Numbered from the stretch's first letter, positions 1 through 7,483 are shown. The stretch is DNA of 18,078 nt from CAYSHJ01 sp964589725 (GCA_964589725.1 CAZPUJ010000734.1:1-18078); one strand, 5' to 3'. The notes: generated by a model not told the origin, from the letters alone. Made by a program: numbers and translations.

Positions 1-1
1 G

Positions 2-112
2 CGACAGAGCCTGCATCCGACGTCTTCGCCGACGAAGACCAAGCCCTCAGACGTGAAAGCGAAGTCTTCCTCGAAGACGCCCGAACCTCCGGCCTCCCGC
101 CGAGCCAGTTAA
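2..112 (+). CDS. possible 3' end of an upstream gene (partial)
   Basis: Frame 2 is open from the left edge and ends in TAA at 110-112, 16 bases before a strong intrinsic terminator, which is what the end of a real gene would look like. The 36 visible residues are rich in Lys, Ser, Thr and Pro, like a disordered C-terminal tail, so no family can be recognised. Frame 1 is also open here and reads through the terminator to about 240; I prefer frame 2 because of the terminator position. A non-coding origin remains possible. Confidence 0.35.
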   Translation, partial: RQSLHPTSSPTKTKPSDVKAKSSSKTPEPPASRRAS

Positions 113-128
113 GAGCGTCCCGACTTAC

Positions 129-155
129 CGCCCGACAACCCTTCGGGCGTTTTTT
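129..155 (+). terminator. intrinsic (Rho-independent) terminator
   Basis: Perfect 7-bp GC-rich stem (CGCCCGA at 129-135 and TCGGGCG at 143-149) with a 7-base loop, followed directly by six T (150-155). It sits just downstream of the TAA at 110-112 and would isolate the upstream unit from the sulfatase gene. Confidence 0.75.
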
Positions 156-166
156 GACCACACAGG

Positions 167-214
167 TGGCCCCATTTTACTCGCTCACGCTGGCCCCCTT
201 TCTGACGCTCATCA
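167..214 (+). repeat. two 24-bp direct repeats, possible IS21-type end remnant
   Basis: Two units starting with TGGCCCC (167 and 191) lie exactly 24 bases apart and share further bases (a T-rich stretch, then CGCTCA or similar). Short tandem terminal repeats beginning TGGCCC/TGGTCC are a known feature of many IS21-family ends. No transposase or second end is present in the window, so this is at most a solo end or scar. Confidence 0.3.
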
Positions 215-238
215 CCACCGGGTCACAATACACATTTT

Positions 239-320
239 GAACAGCAGGTCGCAAAGGCCGCAAAGTGGAAGACCTGGCCTCTTGAAGTTATTCCTTCGCG
301 GACGTTGCGACCTTCTGTTC
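239..320. repeat. imperfect inverted repeat upstream of the sulfatase
   Basis: Bases 239-254 and 305-320 are inverted copies matching at 15 of 16 positions (gaacagNaggtcgcaa). The similarity continues inward, giving arms 239-265 and 294-320 with about 23 of 27 matches. It ends 36 bases before the sulfatase ATG, so if transcribed it would form a long hairpin in the leader. It may be a dispersed REP-like element or an attenuator. Confidence 0.5.
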
Positions 321-356
321 ACAGCTTTTCTTCTTCTCTTCGAGCGAGGATTTGAA

Positions 357-2231
357 ATGCGGTTCTCGCGACTCAACAGACTGGTTGGTGTTTTGTGTGC
401 GGTACTGCTGTGGTTGCCGGTGGCGGCGGTCGGAGCGGAACCGCGGGTCAACGTGGTGTTGATTGTCGCCGACGATCTCGGTGCGATGGACTTGGCTTGC
501 TACGGGAGCATGTTTCATCGGACGCCACATCTGGATCGGCTGGCAGCGGACGGGATGCGGTTCACTCAGGCGTATGCCGCGTGTCCGGTCTGCTCGCCGT
601 CGCGAGCGGCGATTCTGACGGGGCAGTATCCGCAGAGGTTTCAATTGACCGATTGGCTGCCCGGGCGGCCGGATCGTCCGGATCAAAAGTTGAAACGGCC
701 GACGGTGCGTCAGCACTTGCCCCTCGAAGCCGTGACCATTGCCGATGCGCTGAAGCCGGCGGGCTATGTGTGCGGCAGCATCGGCAAGTGGCATCTCGGC
801 GGCGAGGGCTTCGAGCCGACTCGGCACGGATTTGATCTCAACATCGCGGGTGACGGGGCTGGGACTCCCGCGAGCTATTTCGCTCCGTTTGCTAAACCGG
901 GACGCGCGGCGATGCCCGGTTTGCAGGACGCTCCCGAAGGCGAGTACGTCACGGACCGGCTGGCCGTCGAAGCGGCGAAATTCATTGAACAGCATCACGA
1001 GCAGCCGTTCTTCCTGTACCTTCCGCACTTCGCCGTCCACACGCCGATGCGAGCCAAGGACGAGTTGGTGAAGACGTATCCCGAGGCGGGAATGTTTCGT
1101 GGGCAGCAGAACAATCCGATTTATGCCGCGATGCTCGAAAGCCTGGACGAAGCGGTCGGCCGCGTTGTTCGCAAGCTCGACGAACGGAAACTGTCAGAGC
1201 GAACGATCGTGATCTTCACGTCCGACAACGGCGGTCTCGCGACGGTGGAAGGTCCGAACACGCCGGCGACGTCGAACGCTCCGTTGCGCGAGGGCAAAGG
1301 TTGGTTGTACGAGGGCGGCCTGCGAGTCCCGTTACTGGTGAAGTGGCCGGGCTCGGTGAAGCCCGGCGGGACGAGTGATGTGCCGGTGTGCGGGATTGAT
1401 CTGTTCCCGACAGTTCTGGAGATGACCGACACTAGCCCGACGCGCCAGCGAGGGAGTCAGAAGTCAACAACCTCTGATCCCTCGCTCGCGCGTCGGGCTG
1501 GTGTCGATGGCGTCAGTCTTGTGCCGGTGTTGAAGCAAACGGGATCGATCACACGTGAAGCTCTCTTCTGGCATTACCCCCATTACGCGAATCAAGGCGG
1601 GCGTCCCGGCGGAGTGATCCGAGCGGGTGAATGGAAGCTGATCGAGTTTTACGAAGAAGGCCGGCGTGAGTTGTTTCATCTCGCGAAGGACGTCAGCGAG
1701 TCGCGGAACCTCGCCGAGCAAGAACCCGAGCGAGTGCGCGAACTGGCGGCGAAATTCGATGCGTGGCGCGGGGACGTCGGAGCACTCATGCCAGTGCTAA
1801 ATCGTGAGTACGTTCCGAATCCACAGGCGGCCAACGGCGAGATCGTGTTGCCCGCGAAGACGGCCGACGTCCGCGGCGTCATGCTGCGGTACGAGCCGCT
1901 GCCGCACAAGAACACGCTCGGCTTTTGGGCCAACGCGAACGATTGGGCTCGCTGGGAGTTCACGGTCACTCAGCCGGGCAAGTTTCAGTTGGAAGCTCTC
2001 GTCGGCTGCGGCAACGGCAGCGGCGGCAGCGAGGTCCGCTTCGAGATCGGCGAGCAAGTTCTTTCGACGACCGTGCAAGAAACCGGCGGCTTCCAAAACT
2101 TCTTGCCGAAGATGCTCGGCGAGATTCAGATCGACAAACCCGGTCGCCACGAACTGCACGTCAAGCCGACGAAGAAGCCCGGCGTGGCTGTCATGGATTT
2201 GCGACAAGTCCGATTGGTACCGGTCAAGTGA
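357..2231 (+). CDS. exported S1-family sulfatase (arylsulfatase-like)
   Basis: Hydrolyses sulfate esters, in Planctomycetota usually on sulfated polysaccharides. The 624-residue product starts at ATG 357, which has GAGGA six bases upstream and begins a signal peptide (about residues 1-27). A TTG start at 237 would add 40 residues ahead of the signal and place the start inside an inverted repeat. Sulfatase marks: metal-binding D39-D40, the formylglycine motif C79-S-P-S-R83, K144-W-H-L-G and D290-N291. The Cys-type motif needs a formylglycine-generating enzyme encoded elsewhere. After the sulfatase core, about residues 505-624 form a beta-rich jelly-roll-like module that may bind carbohydrate. 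Residues 359-382 (TSPTRQRGS ... SLARRAG) are foreign to the family and are encoded by a palindrome inserted in frame; the fold resumes at VDGVSLVPVL. Ends in TGA. Confidence 0.93.
   Translation: MRFSRLNRLVGVLCAVLLWLPVAAVGAEPRVNVVLIVADDLGAMDLACYGSMFHRTPHLDRLAADGMRFTQAYAACPVCSPSRAAILTGQYPQRFQLTDWLPGRPDRPDQKLKRPTVRQHLPLEAVTIADALKPAGYVCGSIGKWHLGGEGFEPTRHGFDLNIAGDGAGTPASYFAPFAKPGRAAMPGLQDAPEGEYVTDRLAVEAAKFIEQHHEQPFFLYLPHFAVHTPMRAKDELVKTYPEAGMFRGQQNNPIYAAMLESLDEAVGRVVRKLDERKLSERTIVIFTSDNGGLATVEGPNTPATSNAPLREGKGWLYEGGLRVPLLVKWPGSVKPGGTSDVPVCGIDLFPTVLEMTDTSPTRQRGSQKSTTSDPSLARRAGVDGVSLVPVLKQTGSITREALFWHYPHYANQGGRPGGVIRAGEWKLIEFYEEGRRELFHLAKDVSESRNLAEQEPERVRELAAKFDAWRGDVGALMPVLNREYVPNPQAANGEIVLPAKTADVRGVMLRYEPLPHKNTLGFWANANDWARWEFTVTQPGKFQLEALVGCGNGSGGSEVRFEIGEQVLSTTVQETGGFQNFLPKMLGEIQIDKPGRHELHVKPTKKPGVAVMDLRQVRLVPVK
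1429..1504. repeat. REP-like palindrome inside the sulfatase gene
   Basis: Arms 1429-1455 and 1478-1504 are inverted copies matching at 25 of 27 positions; one of the two differences is a G-T wobble. The pairing can extend inward (tcaga with tctga, one bulged base). The insert length keeps the sulfatase frame. It encodes TSPTRQRGS and SLARRAG on the plus strand and TSPTRERG on the minus strand. I recall TSPTRxRGS-type peptides as recurrent in planctomycete proteins, which would make this a member of a dispersed family. Confidence 0.75.
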
Positions 2232-2497
2232 ACGGTGAAGCAAGATGCTCTCTTTCGTGCCCGGCTCGGTGGCGTTTTTCAACAGACTTCTTGGCACGGG
2301 ACCGTGTTAGTCAATGGCGATGAAGTGACAGCGTCGCAAGTCGCCAATCAATTCGCGCTGGCTCAGGCCGTCGCGGGGGATGCGAATTCGGCGGGGGTCA
2401 AATCCAGCCTTCAAAGCAAGAGGGCTTGGAAGTCGCAGAAGCCCACCCAATGGGTGTTGTCCGATTGTCAGTGGCATCTCGCGTCGAGCAATGACTC

Positions 2498-4036
2498 TCA
2501 GTTGGTGAATTGGAACGAGAACAAGTCGCCGTCGTGGAGCACGAAGTGGAGTCGCACCTCTTGGTCCGCGAGGCGGCTGACATCGGTGGCGTTTTTCCAG
2601 GCGGCACTTTGGTCGATGGAATCTCCGAACAACTCATCCGCGTCGGCAATCGAGAAGCCGGGGATGGGCTTGCCGGCGGCGTCTTGAATTTCGACTCGGA
2701 GGCTTCCGGCTGCGGACGTGGAGTAGTTCAGCGAGAGGCGTCGGCCGGTGAACTTCAGCGGCTTTGTCGTCAGCTCGCCGCCGGTCAGCGGAGCGTGCAG
2801 CGAGACGAAACCGTCGAGCCGAATCGTGTAGCGTCGCAGGCGATGTTCGGCATCACGCCACGACCCCTCGTTGAAGTGCAGCGAGAGATCGTGCGGCGCG
2901 CCGGGCGTTGCTGATCGCGTCTCGAACAGGCCGTAGCTTTGATAGTTGTCGCCGTAGATCCAGCGCCCTTCCGCCTGCGGCCCCGGACGCAGGAACGCCT
3001 CATCCCAGCGGCGAAAGGCTAAGCCATCACGGCTGGTCATGAACAGGCCATCGGTCACCTCGGCACCCGTGTAGGCACCGCTGCCCGCAATCGACGCGGC
3101 GAATTGCGCTCGCGTTTTCACTGGCTCCAAATTCCGAGCGTGGTCCGTCAACGGACGAGTCACGAAGCGCGTCGGAAAGCCCATCAGAATGTGCGGTGCT
3201 CGGTAGTACGGCGCGACCTGATTTGTATACATTTGCTGAGGCGGCGAATCCGCCGGGTACGTTAGCCCCACTGGTTCGGACCAAGAACGAAAATCTGTCG
3301 AATGGGACATTCCGATGGATCGCAGCCCTTTGAATTCCCCTTCGCTGAAGTACCGGACATACATCGAATACCGTTGTCGGTTCGCGTCCCAGAAGACCGT
3401 GTTGTGCGAATCGAACGCTCCCGTCGAGACGACCGGCCCGTCGTTGAGCTTGGACCAATGAATGCCATCGGCCGACTTGAACGTCAGCAGTCCCTTGCTG
3501 GCCGTCGTTCCGCCGACCGCCTTGTAACGTTGGTCGGGCGAGCAAGCCCGGTTGGTGTCCTTGAACGGAGCGAAGTTGTGCGTCTCGTAACCGCCGCGCC
3601 ACAAAATATTGTTCTCTTTCGTCCCGGTGTTGTTGATGGTCGGGGGCCAGTCGAACAAACCGAGGTTTGGCTTGACCCAGTGAATGCCATCGCGACTTTC
3701 GGCGTAACACACGACTTCCGACTGAGCCTGCCTCAGCGGCGGCGGATCGATAATGTAGCGGTGGCCTCGGTAATACATCCGATAGAGGTCGCCGTCCTGA
3801 AACACGGTTGCGTACCCGCTGGCGTTGCCTTCCCAGGGCTTCTCGAAGGTGAGGGCGACTTCGCGTGGCGTCGGATGACGCAGCCTGAACTCGGCTCGGC
3901 CGTCCAGATGCTCGACCAGCGCCTGATCGACAAACAACTCCCGACGCGACCCAATGTCGATCGGTTCGGCAGCCGCAGAGACTGCGGCCCAAGGCAAAAC
4001 TCCAAGGACGACGAACACGGTCAGCAACATACGCAT
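2498..4036 (-). CDS. exported GH32/43-like beta-propeller protein
   Basis: 512 residues with a signal peptide (about 1-23, ending ...VSAAAEP). The ATG at 4034-4036 has AGGAAG six bases upstream on the minus strand. The repeated blade motifs (YATVFQDGDLYRMYY, AESRDGIHWVKP, SADGIHWSK, FMTSRDGLAFRRW) are typical of five-bladed propellers of the GH32/GH43/GH130 type, common as exported proteins of unassigned activity in planctomycetes. The C-terminal ~110 residues (RYTIRLDGFVSLHAP, then GRRLSLNYSTSAAGSLRVEI) form the beta-sandwich usual for these proteins. It probably acts on glycans outside the cytoplasm; the substrate cannot be read. It is convergent with the sulfatase and divergent from the hydrolase at 4192. 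A decayed relative lies at 14019-14791. Ends in TGA. Confidence 0.85.
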   Translation of the reverse strand: MRMLLTVFVVLGVLPWAAVSAAAEPIDIGSRRELFVDQALVEHLDGRAEFRLRHPTPREVALTFEKPWEGNASGYATVFQDGDLYRMYYRGHRYIIDPPPLRQAQSEVVCYAESRDGIHWVKPNLGLFDWPPTINNTGTKENNILWRGGYETHNFAPFKDTNRACSPDQRYKAVGGTTASKGLLTFKSADGIHWSKLNDGPVVSTGAFDSHNTVFWDANRQRYSMYVRYFSEGEFKGLRSIGMSHSTDFRSWSEPVGLTYPADSPPQQMYTNQVAPYYRAPHILMGFPTRFVTRPLTDHARNLEPVKTRAQFAASIAGSGAYTGAEVTDGLFMTSRDGLAFRRWDEAFLRPGPQAEGRWIYGDNYQSYGLFETRSATPGAPHDLSLHFNEGSWRDAEHRLRRYTIRLDGFVSLHAPLTGGELTTKPLKFTGRRLSLNYSTSAAGSLRVEIQDAAGKPIPGFSIADADELFGDSIDQSAAWKNATDVSRLADQEVRLHFVLHDGDLFSFQFTN

Positions 4037-4067
4037 GTTGTGCTTCCTGTCTGAGAGGATTCAAAAC

Positions 4068-4105
4068 CAACCCAAGGCGTCGGCGAGGGCGAACGCTTCG
4101 GGTTG
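4068..4105. repeat. imperfect hairpin between divergent genes
   Basis: Bases 4068-4080 (caacccaaggcgt) and 4093-4105 (acgcttcgggttg) pair at 11 of 13 positions, with one further G-T pair and one A-C mismatch, around a 12-base loop. It lies in the roughly 155-base region between the start of the minus-strand propeller gene (4036) and the hydrolase start, where the promoters of both should be. It could be a regulatory site or another short dispersed palindrome. Confidence 0.3.
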
Positions 4106-4191
4106 CTGGCATCGGACTGTATTCTGATCGTTAGCCTCGTCGAAATCGCGTCCGTCGAATGCTTTTTCCCGAACGAAGAAAGCCCCTGCTC

Positions 4192-5058
4192 ATGCGATGT
4201 CGGATGATTCTGTGGCTCGTCGCGTTCACCCTCCTGTCCGAAGCGCAGGCTCAGGACGTCAAACGCAACATCCCCTACGCCGATCCGGCGCACGAGCGGC
4301 AAGTGCTCGATGTCTATTCGCCGCGTGATGCGAAAAACCTGCCCGTGGTCTTCTGGATACACGGAGGCGGCTGGCAGGCGGGTGACAAGACCAGCATTCA
4401 GCTCAAGCCGCAAGTCTTCGTGGAGAAGGGGTTCGTCTTTGTCTCCACCAACTACCGACTCCTGCCGAGCGTGGAGATGGAGACGATCATTCGCGATGTG
4501 GCGAAATCTCTGGGCTGGGTCCACCAGCACATCGCCGAGTATGGTGGCGATCCGAAACGAGTTTTTGTCATGGGCCATGCCGCCGGAGCACAGCTCGCCG
4601 CGTTGGTCAGTATCGACGATCGCTATTTGAAGGCCGAAGGCGTTCCGTTCAACGTCCTCAAAGGCTGCGTGCCCGTCGATGGCGACACCTACGATGTCCC
4701 AGCCATCATTGAGACGGCGGAGACGCGGCGTCGGGTACACGGTCAGCCGCAGGCGAAGTTTGGTCACCGCGAAAAATTCAGCAACACCCCTGAGAAACAT
4801 CGCGATTTCTCCGCCGTCACGCATGTGGCCAAAGGCAAGAACATCCCTCCGTTCCTGATCCTCCACGTCGCCGACCATCCCGATAACGCCGCGCAGGCGC
4901 AACGTCTTGGAGCCGTGCTGAAGGACGCGGGCCTTCCCGTCACGGTCTTCGGTGCCAATGAGACCAACCACACCAAGATCAACGCCGACCTCGGCTTGCC
5001 CGACGATCCATCCACGAAGGTGTTGTTTGATTTCGTCGGTGAAGCTTTGAAGAAGTAA
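4192..5058 (+). CDS. exported alpha/beta hydrolase (esterase-like) with Ser-to-Ala nucleophile
   Basis: 288 residues from ATG 4192, which begins a short signal peptide (MRCRMILWLVAF...AQAQ). An in-frame ATG at 4159 would add 11 residues and has no better ribosome binding site. The family hydrolyses esters, often acetyl groups on sugars. Visible marks: the oxyanion-hole HGGGW (His57), the acid region HVADHPD (Asp228) and the catalytic His260 in TNHTKIN. The nucleophile elbow, normally GHSAGAQLAAL, reads GHAAGAQLAAL: the expected serine codon at 4579-4581 is GCC (Ala130). Otherwise the protein is full length and intact, so it is either a recently inactivated enzyme, a binding pseudoenzyme, or affected by a base error. 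Ends in TAA; a weak T-rich stretch follows at 5076-5080. Confidence 0.85.
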   Translation: MRCRMILWLVAFTLLSEAQAQDVKRNIPYADPAHERQVLDVYSPRDAKNLPVVFWIHGGGWQAGDKTSIQLKPQVFVEKGFVFVSTNYRLLPSVEMETIIRDVAKSLGWVHQHIAEYGGDPKRVFVMGHAAGAQLAALVSIDDRYLKAEGVPFNVLKGCVPVDGDTYDVPAIIETAETRRRVHGQPQAKFGHREKFSNTPEKHRDFSAVTHVAKGKNIPPFLILHVADHPDNAAQAQRLGAVLKDAGLPVTVFGANETNHTKINADLGLPDDPSTKVLFDFVGEALKK

Positions 5059-5156
5059 ACATCGCTCGTGATGAGTTTTTCTACCCTATCAATCGCCAAT
5101 CAGGCCGAGCCACCGATGTTTGGGAACCGACAACCTATCGATGTCCTTCTTCATCG

Positions 5157-5319
5157 CGAATCCTCAGCAACTTCGTATTGCACCTCGACACGGTCAGCGG
5201 GCTGAAGTGGACTGCCGACTATCCGTACTTCATCGAAACAGACGCTGCACAAGGCGGCCGGTTCGGAGGTGGTCTCGATCTTCGGAGCCGGCTGCGGCGG
5301 CGAAATCAATCACGTCAAC
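5157..5319 (+). pseudogene. frameshifted fragment of a ceramidase-like gene
   Basis: About 160 bases closely match the interior of the ceramidase-like gene at 13100-13250. Translation gives SNFVLHLDTVSGLKW and ADYPYFIE, matching SNFALHLDTVGGLKW and ADYPFFIE there. After GAA at about 5236 one extra base shifts the frame; correcting it restores QTLHKAAGSEVVSIFGAG and then CGGEINHVN, as in the intact gene. Neither the N-terminal nor the C-terminal half of the gene is present. The fragment ends three bases before the ribosome binding site of the Rid-domain gene. Confidence 0.8.
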
Positions 5320-5334
5320 CCAAGGAGACGACGA

Positions 5335-5985
5335 ATGCAGAAAGAGTTCATTGCGCCCCAGAATCATCGGGGTGAAGCGTTGAAGTGGGTGCTCGCCGAG
5401 GCGGGGGCCGGGAGGCAGGATGTCGTCAAGCACAACATCTATTTCCAATGTGGCGGCGACGACGAGGCGGTCTCGAAGTTTTTGGATGAGATCGACCGAG
5501 TCCGGCTTGGATACTTCTCCGACCCTGGCCCGACGACGACCGAAACGCGAGTCGGCCTGGATCGCGAAGGGGCGTTGATTCAGATCGATGCGTGGGCGGT
5601 CGTCGGCGAACCGAGAGAACGCCTGATGCCAGACGGCCACTGGAGCTGGAGCAAGCCGCTGCCGTTTTCGCATGGGTGGAAAGTCGGCGACATGATCTTT
5701 GTTGGCGGACAGCGTTCGCTTGATGCGCACGGCAATGTGTTCCAGTTCATCCGAAAGGTGCTGGCCGAAGGAAGACTCGACGAGAGCGATGTCGCCAAGC
5801 TCTACATCTACTATCACGGAGACGGCGACTGGAATCAGGCCGCCGAGACGAGAGCGACCATCGACCGCGTGCAGCGCGAGTTCTATCCCCACCCCAGACC
5901 GGCAGTGACAGCGATTCGAGTCTCCGGCTTCGCGTTCGAAGACCTGCTGATCGAGATCGAAGCGTTCGCCATCTGTCGCGAATGA
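5335..5985 (+). CDS. tandem Rid-domain (YjgF/YER057c/UK114) protein, first domain shortened
   Basis: 216 residues from ATG 5335, with a strong AAGGAG at 5322-5327. A longer frame open from GTG 5269 would start inside the ceramidase fragment and is unlikely. The start MQKEFIAP is Rid-like, but only about eight residues later the sequence is already at the first long helix (ALKWVLAEAGAG), so roughly 40-50 residues of the first domain seem missing. The rest of domain 1 follows (to WAVVGE, about residue 87), then a complete second domain (about 95-216: VGDMIFVGGQR, RKVLAEGRLDESDV, IEIEAFAI). The arginine that binds the substrate carboxylate in RidA (PAR-S motif) is Thr in domain 1 and Val in domain 2. 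A classical 2-aminoacrylate deaminase role is therefore unlikely. No signal peptide. Ends in TGA. Confidence 0.8.
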   Translation: MQKEFIAPQNHRGEALKWVLAEAGAGRQDVVKHNIYFQCGGDDEAVSKFLDEIDRVRLGYFSDPGPTTTETRVGLDREGALIQIDAWAVVGEPRERLMPDGHWSWSKPLPFSHGWKVGDMIFVGGQRSLDAHGNVFQFIRKVLAEGRLDESDVAKLYIYYHGDGDWNQAAETRATIDRVQREFYPHPRPAVTAIRVSGFAFEDLLIEIEAFAICRE

Positions 5986-6026
5986 AGTGAACAACAGGAG
6001 AAGAAAAGTAGTCCGTGGGTCGATAA

Positions 6027-6062
6027 GCTGCTAAACCGTCAATGCAGCGTGTCCGTTTTTTT
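6027..6062 (+). terminator. weak candidate terminator after the Rid gene
   Basis: A 5-bp stem (gctgc 6027-6031, gcagc 6044-6048) is followed, seven bases later, by a run of seven T (6056-6062). The stem is short and separated from the T-run, so this is only a candidate. It would separate the Rid gene from the DUF1501 gene. Confidence 0.25.
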
Positions 6063-6091
6063 GCCTGAACTGCCACAAGGCTCCTACTCAA

Positions 6092-7483
6092 ATGTCGCTG
6101 AAGAACTCCTTGACGAATTTGTCGGCCCCAGGTCTTGATCGGTCTCGCCGCAGACTATTGGCAACCGCGGCAGGGATTGGCGGTCTCTCGCTGCCGAGTT
6201 TCTTGCAGATGCACAGCCTCGCGGCGTCCGGCAGCGGCGCGGGGAATGGCAAAGCGAAGTCTTGTATCATCCTCTTTTGCTGGGGTGGAATGTCCCATTT
6301 GGATACGCTGGATTTGAAGCCCAATGCGCCTGTGGAAGTTCGTGGCGAGTTCTCGCCGATCCGTACCGTCGTGTCGGGGATCGAAGTTGGCGAGCACTTG
6401 CCGAAGCTAGCTCGACACACGGATAAGCTGGCCATGATTCGGTCGATCTCTCACGACGATGGGTTTCACGGCCGAGGCATGTATTGGAATCTGACCGGAC
6501 ACAAGCCGCCGCGAGTGGCCAACATCGCCCCGATGCGCGACGACTGGCCGTCGATCACTGCAGTGATTTCCAAGTTCCGCACGTCGCCGCGCGGAGTGCC
6601 GAACGCCATTCGGATGCCGTATCCGATGGTCGACAACGAGACGCTGCAAGCGGGCGAAGATGGTGGTTGGCTGGGAGTGAAGTACGACCCGATCGTCTTG
6701 CGTCCTGCCAGTGGCCAGCCCTACGAGGGAAGTTCCAAAACGCTGGGTGCCGAAGTTTTGAAGCTGCATGATGTCGATCAGAACCGACTGGCATCGCGCC
6801 GCGAATTGCTGTCGTCGTTGCAACTCGCCGAGCGGCCATCCAGCGACTACGAAAGCTTCAATCACTTTCATTCGCTCGCCAAAGACATCCTGGCCGGGAC
6901 GGCGCTGCAGGAAGCCTACAACTTCGACATCGAAAGCCCCAAAGTTCGTGAGTCCTACGGAACGCACTTGGCTGGCCAGAGTATGCTGCTGGCTCGGCGA
7001 ATGACGGAAGCGGGAGTGCCGGTGGTCCAAGTCTGTTGCGGCCCCGGTGATCTCGGCGGCGGGCGAGACACCTGGGACACGCACGGCAACAACTTCAATC
7101 ATCTGAAGAATCGACTGCTGCCGGTGTTCGATCACTCGGCATCGGCGTTGTTGCAGGACTTGTCCGATCGAGGCACCCTCGACGAAACGCTGGTCGTGAT
7201 TTTGACCGACTTCGGACGCACGCCGCGCATCAACGCCAACGCCGGCCGCGATCATTATCCGAACGTCTATTCCGTCGCCCTGGCCGGCGGGGGCATTCGA
7301 GGCGGACAAGTCTACGGCAGCAGCGACAGCAACGCGGCCTTCCCGAAGTCGCAACCCTGCACTCCGCCCGACATTCACGCCACGATCTTCCACGCGCTCG
7401 GCATCGACCCCAAAGCCGAACTCCGCGACATGCTCAACCGCCCGTTCCCCATCAGCGACGGCGAAGTTCTGGCTCTGTCGTAA
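6092..7483 (+). CDS. DUF1501 family protein, exported through Tat
   Basis: 463 residues. DUF1501 proteins are numerous in planctomycetes, have an alkaline-phosphatase-like fold and no settled function. The N-terminus carries a twin-arginine-type signal (SRRRLLATAAGIGGLSLPSFL region, residues 18-38). Family marks: ILFCWGGMSHLDTLDLKP, LPKLARHTDKLAMIRSISH, DTWDTHGNNFNHLK, VVILTDFGRTPRIN and GRDHYPNVYSVALAGGG near the C-terminus; the length is normal. These genes usually follow a DUF1549/DUF1553 cytochrome-type gene, which is not present here: the neighbours are the Rid gene and the ceramidase-like fusion. No clear Shine-Dalgarno precedes ATG 6092. Ends in TAA. Confidence 0.93.
   Translation: MSLKNSLTNLSAPGLDRSRRRLLATAAGIGGLSLPSFLQMHSLAASGSGAGNGKAKSCIILFCWGGMSHLDTLDLKPNAPVEVRGEFSPIRTVVSGIEVGEHLPKLARHTDKLAMIRSISHDDGFHGRGMYWNLTGHKPPRVANIAPMRDDWPSITAVISKFRTSPRGVPNAIRMPYPMVDNETLQAGEDGGWLGVKYDPIVLRPASGQPYEGSSKTLGAEVLKLHDVDQNRLASRRELLSSLQLAERPSSDYESFNHFHSLAKDILAGTALQEAYNFDIESPKVRESYGTHLAGQSMLLARRMTEAGVPVVQVCCGPGDLGGGRDTWDTHGNNFNHLKNRLLPVFDHSASALLQDLSDRGTLDETLVVILTDFGRTPRINANAGRDHYPNVYSVALAGGGIRGGQVYGSSDSNAAFPKSQPCTPPDIHATIFHALGIDPKAELRDMLNRPFPISDGEVLALS

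Noticed and set aside
22..78. Small perfect palindromes (gtcttcg/cgaagac and gtcttc/gaagac)
   Set aside because: Short, probably inside coding sequence, and explained by repeated GTC TTC/GAA GAC codons.
237..356. TTG start at 237 for the sulfatase
   Set aside because: It adds 40 residues in front of a good signal peptide and reads through an inverted repeat; ATG 357 has a proper GAGGA six bases upstream.
2232..2497. Possible gene or remnant between the sulfatase and the propeller gene
   Set aside because: Open frames here have no recognisable motif or ribosome binding site. A 14-base match between 2269 and 2583 (tcggtggcgttttt) is too short to claim a duplicated fragment.
4021..4971. 316-codon minus-strand frame opposite the alpha/beta hydrolase
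   Set aside because: Antisense shadow of a gene with clear family motifs; no recognisable domain of its own.
5060..5080. Terminator after the alpha/beta hydrolase
   Set aside because: Only a 4-bp stem (or 7 bp with a two-base bulge) precedes five T; too weak to call.
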